A stretch of DNA of 64,000 nucleotides from Streptomyces sp. R21 (lineage in GTDB: Bacteria > Actinomycetota > Actinomycetes > Streptomycetales > Streptomycetaceae): positions 682,001 through 746,000 of the forward strand of contig NZ_CP163435.1 in the NCBI RefSeq assembly GCF_041051975.1. The letters are read 5' to 3'. The position numbers were made by a program, and so were the translations under genes. Below are positions 16,067-24,250 of this stretch, in pieces; the first letter of the stretch is position 1; each line of letters begins with the position of its first letter. The notes below the pieces were generated by a model. The model did no database searches. It was not told where the DNA came from and was given only the letters and a program-made list of their open reading frames with translations.

Positions 16067-17209
16067 TCAGTCCGTGGCGCCGTGGTGACCGGTCATCAGA
16101 TCGGCCAGGGCCTGCGCCGCGTCCGGGCCGAAGCACAGGTCGAGGCTGTCCGCGGAGTCGACGGCCGCGGACTCGCCGCGTGGGAAGAGCGCCGACTCGT
16201 ACTCGGCGAGCGCCGCTTCGATGTCGTCCGGGTGCGCGGCGAGCGCGGTGGCGAGTTCGGCGCCGTCGAGCATGGCGAGGTTGGCGCCCTCCCCGGCGAA
16301 CGGGGACATCAGGTGCGCGGCGTCGCCGAGCAGGGTCACCCCGGGGACACGTTCCCAGCGGTGTCCGACGGGCAGGGCGTGGATCGGCCGCGGGACGAGG
16401 GCGCCGTCTGCCTCGGAGACGAGCGCGCGCAGCCGCTTGTCCCAGTCGTCGAAGTGCTCCAGGAGACTCGTCCTGGCCGCGTCGGTGTCATCGATGGGGC
16501 CCGAAGTGGCCCAGCCCGCCGGCACCTTGAGGGCGGCGTAGATGTGCAGGGAACCATCGGTGTCGCGGTGGGCGAGCAAGCCCTTCTCGTCCGCGAGCGC
16601 GAACAGCATGCCACCCCCGACGACACCGGCTGCTTCGGGGTGCCGGGTGTCGGCGTCGAGCAGGTGCAGTTCGACCATGGACAGGCCGGAGTAGACCGGG
16701 ACGGCGTCGGACACCAGCGGGCGCACCTTCGACCAGGCTCCGTCGGCACCGATCAGCAGGTCGGCGGTGAAGGTCTCTCCGTCGGCGAGCGTCACCTCGT
16801 GACGGCCGTCGCCGAGCGTGCGTACGCCCGTCATCCTGGCGCCCCAGCGGACGGTGCCCTCCGGCAGGGATCGCAGCAGGACGTCGCGCAGCGCGCCGCG
16901 CGAGACCTCGGGCCGCTCGCCGCCCCCGCCGTCGTGCTCCATCAGGACGGTGGCGTCCCTGTCGAGAATGCGGGTGGCCTCGCCGCCTGCGTGGACGATC
17001 GCGCGGAACTCCTCGAACAGGCCGGCCGCCCGCAGCGCGGCCTGCCCTGACTCCACGTGCATGTCGAGCATGCCGCCCTGGGCGCGGGCGGTGGGTGAGG
17101 CGTCGAGGTCGAACACGGCGGCCCGGATGCCGTTGACGTGCAGGACGCGGGCGAGGGTGAGGCCGCCGAGACCGGCGCCGATCACGGCTATGGGGTGGTG
17201 AGTCGTCAT
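16067..17209 (-). CDS. FAD-dependent monooxygenase, TetX/aromatic hydroxylase type
   Basis: A 380-residue class A flavoprotein monooxygenase. ATG 17209 has AAGGTG ahead and places the FAD-binding GAGLGGLTLA at residues 11-20. The mid motif DLLIGADGAWSKVR (DG fingerprint) and the C-terminal GDAAHLMSPFAGEGANLAMLDG (second FAD motif) are intact. The overall order and the NAD(P)-independent fold resemble tetracycline-inactivating TetX-like and related small-molecule hydroxylases; the substrate is unknown. It lies 80 bp downstream of a TetR gene on the same strand, so the pair is probably one transcript controlled by the operators in front of tetR. Confidence 0.88.
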   Translation of the reverse strand: MTTHHPIAVIGAGLGGLTLARVLHVNGIRAAVFDLDASPTARAQGGMLDMHVESGQAALRAAGLFEEFRAIVHAGGEATRILDRDATVLMEHDGGGGERPEVSRGALRDVLLRSLPEGTVRWGARMTGVRTLGDGRHEVTLADGETFTADLLIGADGAWSKVRPLVSDAVPVYSGLSMVELHLLDADTRHPEAAGVVGGGMLFALADEKGLLAHRDTDGSLHIYAALKVPAGWATSGPIDDTDAARTSLLEHFDDWDKRLRALVSEADGALVPRPIHALPVGHRWERVPGVTLLGDAAHLMSPFAGEGANLAMLDGAELATALAAHPDDIEAALAEYESALFPRGESAAVDSADSLDLCFGPDAAQALADLMTGHHGATD

Positions 17210-17289
17210 GGCGTGCACCTTTCGGATCAGAAGCTTTCTGGTGTGCGGGCCTCCGGGCCGGGCCGAGAGGCCGGCCCGGGAGACCTGCG

Positions 17290-18018
17290 CTAGCGGGATT
17301 CGGTGGTGCCGTCCTCGCGGGCTTCCGCCTCCGGCCTCGGGGTGTGTTGCACTCCGCTGATCAGGACGTGGAATCCCCAGGTCAGGCGGGCGTGGCCGGG
17401 TCCGGAGAGCAGCTCGGTGCCGAGCCCGGCGATGTGCGGGTGCGTGGCGGCGGAAGCGGTCCGCAAGGCCGTGGCGAGCTCGTTCCATTCGCGGCCGGCA
17501 TCGGTTGGGTCCTTCTCCCCCACGGCGTGTTCGGCCGCGGTCGAGGTGGCGAACTGCAACAGCAGGTCGACCGCCCACGCCGCCCGCTCGGCGGGAACGC
17601 CACCCTCGTCCAGCAGGGACAGGAGCGCCTCGAGCAGGTCCAGATAGCGCCGACCCGACGGGCGGGCCACCAGGGCTGAGCGGGCGAGGCCGGGGTGCTC
17701 GAACAGCACGTTCGTGTAGGAGGTGAGCACGCGCACGAGCCGGTCGCGCCAGTCGCCGTCCGCCCGCGCCGGGGCGAGGTCGACGGCGCCGAGCAGCTGG
17801 TCCAGGACTGCCGCGTGCAGTTCGGCCGTGTTGCGCACATAGACATAGAGCGAGGCCGGGCCTGTGTCGAGCTCCTGCGCCAGGCGGCGCATGGTGACCC
17901 GCTGGAGACCTTCGGCCCGCATGAGCGCGACGGCGGTCTCGATGATTCCCTCCCTGGTCAGGGCGGGTTTGGCCGGTCGTTCACGGCGGCTCGGGCGGGG
18001 GCTGGAGTGTGCTGTCAC
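17290..18018 (-). CDS. TetR family regulator with tetracycline-repressor-like C-terminal domain
   Basis: 242 residues. The helix-turn-helix at about 22-66 reads LTREGIIETAVALMRAEGLQ, then MRRLAQELDTGPASLYVYV, the form typical of classical TetR(C)-type repressors. The C-terminal domain (about 85-220) is the TetR_C_1-like ligand domain. It is followed by the FAD monooxygenase gene, and three phased copies of GAACATGTTC-type palindromes precede it. The natural inference is a self-regulated repressor released by the monooxygenase's substrate. Confidence 0.9.
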   Translation of the reverse strand: MTAHSSPRPSRRERPAKPALTREGIIETAVALMRAEGLQRVTMRRLAQELDTGPASLYVYVRNTAELHAAVLDQLLGAVDLAPARADGDWRDRLVRVLTSYTNVLFEHPGLARSALVARPSGRRYLDLLEALLSLLDEGGVPAERAAWAVDLLLQFATSTAAEHAVGEKDPTDAGREWNELATALRTASAATHPHIAGLGTELLSGPGHARLTWGFHVLISGVQHTPRPEAEAREDGTTESR

Positions 18019-18030
18019 CTTTCCAAGGTA

Positions 18031-18074
18031 ACGAACATGTTCGTGGCGAACAAGTTCCTAACGAACATGTTCGT
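18031..18074. promoter_or_regulatory. Three phased TetR operators
   Basis: ACGAACATGTTCGT occurs at 18031-18044 and again at 18061-18074. Between them is a degenerate copy, GCGAACAAGTTCCT, at 18046-18059. The three 14-mers repeat every 15 bp and begin 13 bases upstream of the tetR ATG. The outer two are perfect palindromes. This is a strong candidate for the binding array of the TetR protein that follows. Confidence 0.8.
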
Positions 18075-18156
18075 AATCGGTCGAGAGCGCCTGCAGGCTC
18101 ACCTCGGTTCGATTCGCCCTTGCCCTGGGAAGCGCCCTCATCGGCGCCACCCGCTG

Positions 18157-19140
18157 CTACCAGCGGCCTTCCACCTGCTCCTTGATCCGCCGGTCGTAGA
18201 GGTCCTGGATCGCGTCCAGGGCCTTCTGCGACAGCTCCGGCAGCTGTGCGGCCGCCGCGTTCGCGCGCGCCTGCTCGGGCGACCTGGCGCCCGGGATCAC
18301 GGTGGTCACGCCGGGTTGCTCGACGATCCAGCGCAGCGCCAGCTGGGCCGGGGTCCATCCGTCCTCGGCGAGGGCGGAGAACTCGGCCGCCGCCTCCACA
18401 CCGGTCGCGAAGTCGACGCCGGAGAAGGTCTCCCCCTGGTCGAACGCCTCGCCGTGGCGGTTGTACGTCCGGTGGTCGTTCTCCGCGAAGACCGTGTCCT
18501 TCGTGTACTTGCCGGAGAGCAGACCGGAGGCCAGCGGCACACGGGCGATGACGGCGACGCCCGCTTCCCTGGCCGCGGGGAGGACCTGCCGCAGGGGCTT
18601 CATGCGGAACGGGTTGAGGATGATCTGCACGCTCGCCACGTTCGGGCGGGCGATGGCCGTCAGCGCCTCGTCGCACGTCTCCACGCTCACGCCGTACGCC
18701 GCGATCCGCTCCTCCGCGACCAGGGTGTCGAGGGCGTCGAAGACCTCGTCCGAGGAGTACACGGGGGTGGGCGGGCAGTGCAGTTGCACCAGGTCGATGC
18801 GGTCGATGCCGAGGTTGCGGCGTGAACGGTCGTTCCAGGCACGGAAGTTGTCGAGAACGTAGTTCTGCGGGATCTGCTCGACGCGGCGGCCCATCTTCGT
18901 CGCCACCATCACGTGCAGGTCCGGCCGACCGCTCAGGAAGGAGGCGATCGTCTGTTCGCTGCGTCCGTCGCCGTACACGTCGGCCGTGTCGAAGAACGTC
19001 ACCCCCGACTCGGCCGCCGCCTCCAGTACCGCCTTGGCGTCCTGATCGCTGACGTCGCCCCAGTCGGCCCCGAGTTGCCATGTACCGAGACCGATCACCG
19101 ACGCCTGCTGACCTGACCTGCCGAATCCGCGCTCATCCAT
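18157..19140 (-). CDS. Aldo/keto reductase
   Basis: A 327-residue NADP-dependent reductase of carbonyl compounds. ATG 19140 gives the normal start MDERGFGRSGQQASVIGLGTWQLG. The catalytic tetrad is visible: Asp and Tyr in FFDTADVYGDG, Lys in MVATKMG, and His in VQLHCPP. The C-terminal cofactor-binding segment TTVIPGARSPEQARAN is also present. The barrel is complete. The substrate is not predictable, and the gene appears to stand alone upstream of the tetR-monooxygenase pair on the same strand. Confidence 0.92.
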   Translation of the reverse strand: MDERGFGRSGQQASVIGLGTWQLGADWGDVSDQDAKAVLEAAAESGVTFFDTADVYGDGRSEQTIASFLSGRPDLHVMVATKMGRRVEQIPQNYVLDNFRAWNDRSRRNLGIDRIDLVQLHCPPTPVYSSDEVFDALDTLVAEERIAAYGVSVETCDEALTAIARPNVASVQIILNPFRMKPLRQVLPAAREAGVAVIARVPLASGLLSGKYTKDTVFAENDHRTYNRHGEAFDQGETFSGVDFATGVEAAAEFSALAEDGWTPAQLALRWIVEQPGVTTVIPGARSPEQARANAAAAQLPELSQKALDAIQDLYDRRIKEQVEGRW

Positions 19141-19297
19141 GCCGTCAGTCTTGCATCCGCCGGCCCGGCGCCTGGCATCGTGTCGCCCGTGCGTCGCCAT
19201 GCCTGGGGCACAGGTACCCCACAGCATGTTCACTCGGACGGGTGAATCGTTTTGACGGACTGTCCATGCATGTCAAGCGGCCACCTAGCGTGAACGG

Positions 19298-21100
19298 ATG
19301 ATCCACGATTCAAGCAATGCCGATGCGAGCAATGACGGTTCAGGCAACGACAGTTCACGCGATCACGATTCCGCCAGTGAAGGACGCACCCACTGGTCGC
19401 GCCGAGCGTTCTTGCTGACCGCGGCCTCGCTCGCCGCCGGGACGCAGCTCGTGCCGGTGGACCGCGCCGCCGCAGCGGCGGCGCTTCCCGGATTCCCGGA
19501 GGACGTGGACATCTACCGGTCCGCGTACCGCAACTGGGTGGGTGACATCACCGCCGACGGGCTGTGGGCCTGTGCGCCCGCCGACGCCGACCAGGTGGTC
19601 GCCGTCGTCAACTGGGCCTGGAAGCAGGGTTGGACGGTGCGCGCCAGGGGCAGCTCGCACGGCTGGTCGCCCCTGACCATCCCGCAGGGGACGGCGTCCG
19701 GCGCCCCGGTGCTGCTGGTCGACACCGCCGCCCATCTCACCGACGTGTCCCTGGAGTCCGCCGATCCGGCCGCGGCGGCCGTCCGCGCAGGCGCCGGCAT
19801 CACGCTCGAAGCGCTGCTCGGCCACCTGGAGGACCACGGGCTCGGTCTCACCGCGGCGCCCGCCCCCGGCGACCTCACCCTCGGCGGCGCCCTGGCCATC
19901 GACGCACACGGCACCGCGGTCCCGGCCGATGGCGAGAGCAGACTGCCCGGGCACACATACGGCTCGCTCAGCAACCTCGTCCTGTCGATCACAGCCGTGG
20001 TGTGGGACGACGACAGCGGAGCCTACGGCCTGCACACATACGGCCGCGACGACGCGGACGGCGCGGCGCTCCTCACGCATCTGGGCCGCGCCCTGGTCAC
20101 CGAAGTCGTGCTGCGCGTGGGCGCGAACACCAACCTGCGCTGCGTCAGCCGTACCGACATCCCCGCCGCCGAGCTCTTCGCGGCCCCCGGCGGTGACAGC
20201 GACGCGCGGACCTTCGCGAGCTTCCTGGACGAGGCCGGGCGCGCCGAGGCGATCTGGTTCGCCTTCACCGAGTTCCCCTGGCTCAAGGTCTGGAGTGTCG
20301 CCCCGAGCCGCCCGTTGACCTCGCGCCGCGTGACATCGCCGTACAACTATCCCTTCTCCGACAACATCCCGACCCTCGTGGCGGACCTGGCCGGGCGCAT
20401 GGTGTCCGACGCCGCCTGGTATCTGGCGCCGGTGCTGGGCAACGCGCAGCTCGACGCGGCGGTCCTCGGGCTGACCACGACCCTGTCCGCCGACATCTGG
20501 GGGCCGTCGAAGAACACGCTGCTCTACATCAGGCCGACCACGCTGCGGGTGACCGCCAACGGCTACGCGGTGCTCACCTCTCGGTCCGAAGTGCAGCGTG
20601 TCGTCGCCGAGTTCACCGCCTTCTTCCGCGAGCGGCTCGCCGCGTACGCCCTCACGGGGCGCTATCCCGTCAACGGCCAGGTGGAGATCCGCACCACCGG
20701 TCTCGACGACCCGTCCGACGTCGCCTCCGCAGGCACCCGCGCCCCGCTGCTGTCCGCGCTGCGGCCTCGCGCGGATCACCCCGAGTGGGACACGGCGGTC
20801 TGGCTGGACGTCCTGACCCTGCCCGGCACGCCCCACGCGGAGGAGTTCTACCGGGAGTTGGAGCAGTTCCTGCTGACGACGTACGACGGCGGTCATGCCC
20901 TCGCGCGCGTCGAGTGGTCCAAGGGCTGGGCCTACACCGAGGAGGACGCCTGGTCCGACCCGGAAGTGCTGGGCACCGCTGTGCCCGCCTCCTTCGACGA
21001 CGGCGCGGGCCCGGACTGGGCGGCGGCGGCCGCCGCCCTGGACCGGCTGGATCCGCACCGGGTGTACGACAACGCGTTCCTGAAGCGGCTGTTCCCCTGA
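19298..21100 (+). CDS. Tat-exported FAD-linked oxidase, type II cholesterol-oxidase-like
   Basis: 600 residues. A hydrophilic Ser/Asp/Asn-rich N-terminal extension precedes the twin-arginine signal HWSRRAFLLTAASLAAG (residues 32-48). The mature protein has a PCMH/VAO-type FAD domain (about 75-265): GWTVRARGSSHGWSP carries the pyrophosphate-binding loop, and GDLTLGGALAIDAHGTAVP the second binding stretch. A substrate domain follows (about 290-560), similar to the covalent-FAD type II cholesterol oxidases. The His in RGSSHGWS is a possible covalent flavin attachment site. It would oxidise a sterol or other alcohol outside the cell. The next gene, 155 bp downstream, is a DUF2231 membrane protein. 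Confidence 0.82.
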   Translation: MIHDSSNADASNDGSGNDSSRDHDSASEGRTHWSRRAFLLTAASLAAGTQLVPVDRAAAAAALPGFPEDVDIYRSAYRNWVGDITADGLWACAPADADQVVAVVNWAWKQGWTVRARGSSHGWSPLTIPQGTASGAPVLLVDTAAHLTDVSLESADPAAAAVRAGAGITLEALLGHLEDHGLGLTAAPAPGDLTLGGALAIDAHGTAVPADGESRLPGHTYGSLSNLVLSITAVVWDDDSGAYGLHTYGRDDADGAALLTHLGRALVTEVVLRVGANTNLRCVSRTDIPAAELFAAPGGDSDARTFASFLDEAGRAEAIWFAFTEFPWLKVWSVAPSRPLTSRRVTSPYNYPFSDNIPTLVADLAGRMVSDAAWYLAPVLGNAQLDAAVLGLTTTLSADIWGPSKNTLLYIRPTTLRVTANGYAVLTSRSEVQRVVAEFTAFFRERLAAYALTGRYPVNGQVEIRTTGLDDPSDVASAGTRAPLLSALRPRADHPEWDTAVWLDVLTLPGTPHAEEFYRELEQFLLTTYDGGHALARVEWSKGWAYTEEDAWSDPEVLGTAVPASFDDGAGPDWAAAAAALDRLDPHRVYDNAFLKRLFP

Positions 21101-21255
21101 CCTTCCGCGCCGAAGAGGAAGGGCTGGGCCACCTCAGAGGAACCTGAGAAGTTCCTGTGCCAGGCTGACGCGCCACCGGGGCGGCGGACGATCACCATCG
21201 TCCCGCCGCGCCCACCCCTCACTCGACGGACAACCGTCTCCGGGAGACACGCCTG

Positions 21256-21771
21256 ATGAGCTTCACCGTGGTCAACGGCCTGCCCGCGCACGTCCTGTTC
21301 GTGCACTTCGTCATCGTGCTCATACCTCTGAGCGCGCTGGCGCTCGTCATCTGCGCGATCCGGCCGAACGCCGCGCGGCGCCTCGGTGTCGCTCTTCCGC
21401 TCCTCGCCCTCGTGAGCCTCGCGAGCGTGCCCCTCGCCACGCACGCCGGAGAGTGGCTCGAGGAGCACGTCGGCAGCGACGCTCTGGTCCGCAAGCACGC
21501 CGAACTCGGCGACGGCCTGCTGCCGTGGGCCCTCGGACTCTTCGTGCTGGCCACGGTGGTCTGGTGGGCGGCCCGCGGCACCTCCGACGGCCGGACCGAG
21601 GGGCGCGGCATAGCCCGCCTGTCCTCCACCCCCGTGCGCGTCGCCGCGGTCGTCCTCTCCCTCGCCGTCTCGATCGGCGCCGTGGTGGACGTCTACCGCA
21701 TCGGCGACTCGGGGGCGAAGGCCGCCTGGCATGACGGCTTCTCGAAGTCGGCGTCGGGCCAGGACCACTGA
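21256..21771 (+). CDS. DUF2231 integral membrane protein
   Basis: 171 residues with four hydrophobic helices: from VLFVHFVIVLIPLSALALV, LGVALPLLALVSLASVPLA, GLLPWALGLFVLATVVWWA, and VAAVVLSLAVSIGAVVDVY. The N-terminal FxxxNGLPAHVLFVHF pattern with paired histidines is typical of DUF2231, a family thought to bind haem or take part in redox. GGGAG precedes ATG 21256. It follows the exported oxidase on the same strand, which could be a functional link, but no experimental role is known to me. Confidence 0.85.
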   Translation: MSFTVVNGLPAHVLFVHFVIVLIPLSALALVICAIRPNAARRLGVALPLLALVSLASVPLATHAGEWLEEHVGSDALVRKHAELGDGLLPWALGLFVLATVVWWAARGTSDGRTEGRGIARLSSTPVRVAAVVLSLAVSIGAVVDVYRIGDSGAKAAWHDGFSKSASGQDH

Positions 21772-21841
21772 CCGGGCGGCCGACGCCGTCACCGCACGCC
21801 AACACCCCTGGTGCGACCTACGCGTGAGAACAGTGCATGTC

Positions 21842-22216
21842 TTACGCCCTGCGCTCCAGGCGCAGCTGAACCTCGACTTCCTGGTCACCCGAGTCCGCGC
21901 CCAGCTCGTGCACGGTGAAGCACTCGCCCAGGGCCTCGCGCAGATGCCGTACCGCGTGCGGGCTGCCCTGGACGTCGATCGTCACCGGTGCCGACAGGTG
22001 GGCGGATGGTGTCCCCGTATGTTCCACGGGGCGCGACATGTCGAACGTCCCGGTCCATACGGTGGGACGCCGCTGTCCCACCTCGTGCGGCTCGTCTGCG
22101 GAGTCGCGGTCCGAGGCGAAACGCCCCTTCAATGCCTGGAAAAGGTTCCCTGCGTCCGCCGCGGAGCAGTCGCTGAGAACCACCTCAACCTGCGATGCAG
22201 GTAGCAGACTCTTCAT
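21842..22216 (-). CDS. Conserved hypothetical protein, 124 residues
   Basis: I chose ATG 22216, with GGAGAGGAC about ten bases ahead, over a longer upstream frame. The product is soluble and acidic. It has an alternating strand/helix pattern: QVEVVLSDCSAADAGNLFQAL at the start and VTIDVQGSPHAVRHLREALGE then QEVEVQLRLE near the end. I do not recognise a family. It is divergent from the RpiR regulator gene, with palindromes in the gap. Confidence 0.7.
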   Translation of the reverse strand: MKSLLPASQVEVVLSDCSAADAGNLFQALKGRFASDRDSADEPHEVGQRRPTVWTGTFDMSRPVEHTGTPSAHLSAPVTIDVQGSPHAVRHLREALGECFTVHELGADSGDQEVEVQLRLERRA

Positions 22217-22237
22217 CACGGCCCGTCCTCTCCTCTT

Positions 22238-22273
22238 GTACTCGCGAGTACCCCGCGAGTGCCAGGGCACTCG
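22238..22273. promoter_or_regulatory. Paired palindromes between divergent genes
   Basis: GTACTCGCGAGTAC (22238-22251) is a perfect 14-bp palindrome. It is followed by CGAGTGCC-AG-GGCACTCG (22256-22273), a second perfect dyad with the same CGAGT/ACTCG core. They lie just ahead of the 124-residue gene and about 110 bp before the RpiR start, suggesting an operator for one or both. Confidence 0.5.
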
Positions 22274-22385
22274 GGACGGGCCGCCGGCATGCCCGCGCCG
22301 AGTTTCCCGAGTGGCAGTTCACGCCCTGATCAGCACAGACCGTGAGCTATGTTGAGTCCTCGTGGGACACGAAGGAGGCGCACCG

Positions 22386-23309
22386 GTGTCATCGCCGCAG
22401 CAGGCACGCGCGCAGGCGTCTGCGATCACCTCGGGCCGTACGGCGGCCGAGGCGGGCCCTGCTCCGACGTCCCAGCTCAGGCAGCTGTTCGACGGTCCCA
22501 GGCTCTCTCCCGGACAGCGACGTATCGCGCAGTACCTGATCGAGAACATCACCGAGGCGGCGTTCCTTTCGATCACTGATCTCGCGGAGCGCGTCGGGGT
22601 GAGCCAGCCCTCGGTGACCCGTTTCGCGTCCGCGATGGGCTTCAGCGGTTACCCCGCGCTACGGGAGAAGCTCCAGTCGATCGCGCTGAGCACCCTCGCC
22701 GGCGCCCCGGGCGCGCCGGCGGAGGACCAAGGCAACGAGCTGCAGTCGGCGGTGGACGCCGAGATCGAGAACCTGGAGAACCTGCGGCGGGACTTCGGCG
22801 ATCCGGACCAGGTCATCCGCATCGGCCGGGCGCTGTCGCTGTCGACACCGCTGACGGTCCTGGGGCTGCGCATCTCCTGTTCGCTGGCCGAGTACTTCGC
22901 GTACGCCGCCCGCCGCATCCATCCCGATGTGCGGCTGGTGACGCGGGGTGGCAGCGTCGCCTACGACGCCATCCTCCAGTCGCGCGAGGCCGGCGGCTCC
23001 TGGATGCTCGCGTTCGCGATGCCCCGGCACGCCCAGGAGACGCTGACGGCGGTGCGGGTGGCGCGCAGCGCGGGGCTGAAGGTGGCCCTGGTGACCGACC
23101 TCGCGCTCGGTCCGCTGAAGGACGAGGCGGACGCCGCCTTCGTCGTGGGGACCGGCTCACGTCTCGTCTTCGACTCCTACGCCGCGCCCGTCGTGATGTC
23201 CGCGGCGCTGCTCCAGGCCATGACCGACGCCGATCCGGAGCGGACGCAGGCCCGCCTGGAGGACTACGAGCAGATCGCCGAGGAGCACCAGTTCTTCCTG
23301 AAGGACTGA
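22386..23309 (+). CDS. RpiR/MurR family regulator (HTH + SIS domain)
   Basis: 307 residues from GTG 22386, chosen because AAGGAGG (22372-22378) lies seven bases ahead; an in-frame ATG at 22362 is upstream of that site. The N-terminal HTH_6 domain (about 30-105) contains LSPGQRRIAQYLIEN and the recognition region ERVGVSQPSVTRFASAMGF. The SIS phosphosugar-binding domain (about 125-280) contains LRISCSLAEYFAYAARR and VALVTDLALGPL. Members sense phosphosugars or related metabolites and control catabolic genes. It may bind the CATGAA-TTTT-TTCATG dyad downstream at 23501. Confidence 0.9.
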   Translation: MSSPQQARAQASAITSGRTAAEAGPAPTSQLRQLFDGPRLSPGQRRIAQYLIENITEAAFLSITDLAERVGVSQPSVTRFASAMGFSGYPALREKLQSIALSTLAGAPGAPAEDQGNELQSAVDAEIENLENLRRDFGDPDQVIRIGRALSLSTPLTVLGLRISCSLAEYFAYAARRIHPDVRLVTRGGSVAYDAILQSREAGGSWMLAFAMPRHAQETLTAVRVARSAGLKVALVTDLALGPLKDEADAAFVVGTGSRLVFDSYAAPVVMSAALLQAMTDADPERTQARLEDYEQIAEEHQFFLKD

Positions 23310-23365
23310 GTCCGCTTTTCCCTCCGGGACCGAGTCCGCGACGGCGTCGACTCTCCCCTCGTCGA

Positions 23366-23386
23366 CCGACGCCGCGGCGGCGTCGG
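23366..23386 (+). terminator. GC hairpin downstream of the RpiR gene
   Basis: CCGACGCCG (23366-23374) and CGGCGTCGG (23378-23386) form a perfect 9-bp stem with a 3-base loop, about 55 bases after the stop. Adjacent GTCGAC repeats could form alternative structures. It probably terminates the regulator transcript. Confidence 0.55.
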
Positions 23387-23500
23387 CGCCGTCCGCACCG
23401 CAACCTGCGCGTCATCCGGCCGAAGCACAACGCACCCTGAGCGCTCTCTCCGGCACCCCCCGTCACCATGGCATCACGGGATCATTCACACTATTTCGCG

Positions 23501-23516
23501 CATGAATTTTTTCATG
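23501..23516. promoter_or_regulatory. A/T-rich dyad, candidate RpiR operator
   Basis: CATGAA-TTTT-TTCATG is a perfect inverted repeat in an unusually AT-rich stretch, which also holds a TATATATAAAT run at 23535-23545 that may be a promoter. RpiR proteins often bind dyads of the form GAAA/TTTC separated by a short A/T spacer. The site lies between the RpiR gene and the next gene on the same strand. Confidence 0.45.
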
Positions 23517-23559
23517 TTCTTGCGTATCCGGCGGTATATATAAATACTTCTCGCGGATC

Positions 23560-23583
23560 GTGACCCGGAGGCCTCCGGGTCAC
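23560..23583. repeat. Perfect 24-bp GC-rich palindrome
   Basis: The arms GTGACCCGGAGG (23560-23571) and CCTCCGGGTCAC (23572-23583) abut with no spacer. A degenerate copy (GGTCACCCGGGGCCTCC) follows at about 23591. It sits about 170 bp before the next gene, downstream of the possible promoter. It could be an operator or, as RNA, a very stable hairpin or attenuator. The remaining bases to 23750 show nothing else. Confidence 0.5.
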
Positions 23584-23750
23584 TTCCAACGGTCACCCGG
23601 GGCCTCCCGCTCCTACCCGCATAGGGCCCTGGGTGTTCGGACGGGCCCCGCCTGCGCGAGCGCCCGAGGTGGCGGCCCCGGCCAATCCCCTAGACCGGGG
23701 CCGCCCCCGATACCCCCCACGACCCATACCGCCGACGTAACCCGGAAGCG

Positions 23751-24134
23751 ATGAACATGGCGCTGACATACATACCGATCACCTCGGACTGGCCGTGCCA
23801 GGTGAAGGCCCCCGGCAGTTTCGACTGGGAGCGCTCGGCGGCCAGGTGGCTGCGCGAGCTCGTACCCGCCCGGTACGCGAGCTACCCCGCGCTGATCAAA
23901 CACCCCGTCCTGCTCGCCCGCCACGCCCAGATCCAGGTCCAGCACGAGATACGGGTCGCCCGGACCGCGCTGCAGACCGCCCGGTCCGAGCTGCCCTCGC
24001 TCGGAATGCCGGAGTCGGTCATCGAGCACACCATCAAGATGTACGCGGCCGAAGTGCTCCAGCTCCAGCACATCGCCCGCAGTGTCAGGGCGGTGTCGCA
24101 GGCGCTCGTCGACAACAACCTCGCGCGCGCCTGA
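23751..24134 (+). CDS. Conserved hypothetical protein, 127 residues
   Basis: The start at ATG 23751 has GGAAG ahead; ATG 23757 is an alternative. The sequence is mostly helical: WERSAARWLRELVPARYA, then a long amphipathic helix with HARHAQIQVQHEIRVARTAL-like heptads, and VLQLQHIARSVRAVSQALV. There is no signal peptide or membrane span. It looks like a small helical-bundle cytoplasmic protein of the kind widely conserved in Streptomyces. I cannot assign a function. Confidence 0.75.
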   Translation: MNMALTYIPITSDWPCQVKAPGSFDWERSAARWLRELVPARYASYPALIKHPVLLARHAQIQVQHEIRVARTALQTARSELPSLGMPESVIEHTIKMYAAEVLQLQHIARSVRAVSQALVDNNLARA

Positions 24135-24250
24135 CCCCTCGAGGGCGGCACGGGGCCGTGGTAATTTCACGGCGGAGGCGCTGCCGTGCCTGCCCCGGAC
24201 GAGATGTGCGCCGTACCCGGTCCGCAAGACGACGCACCTCGGGAGACGTC

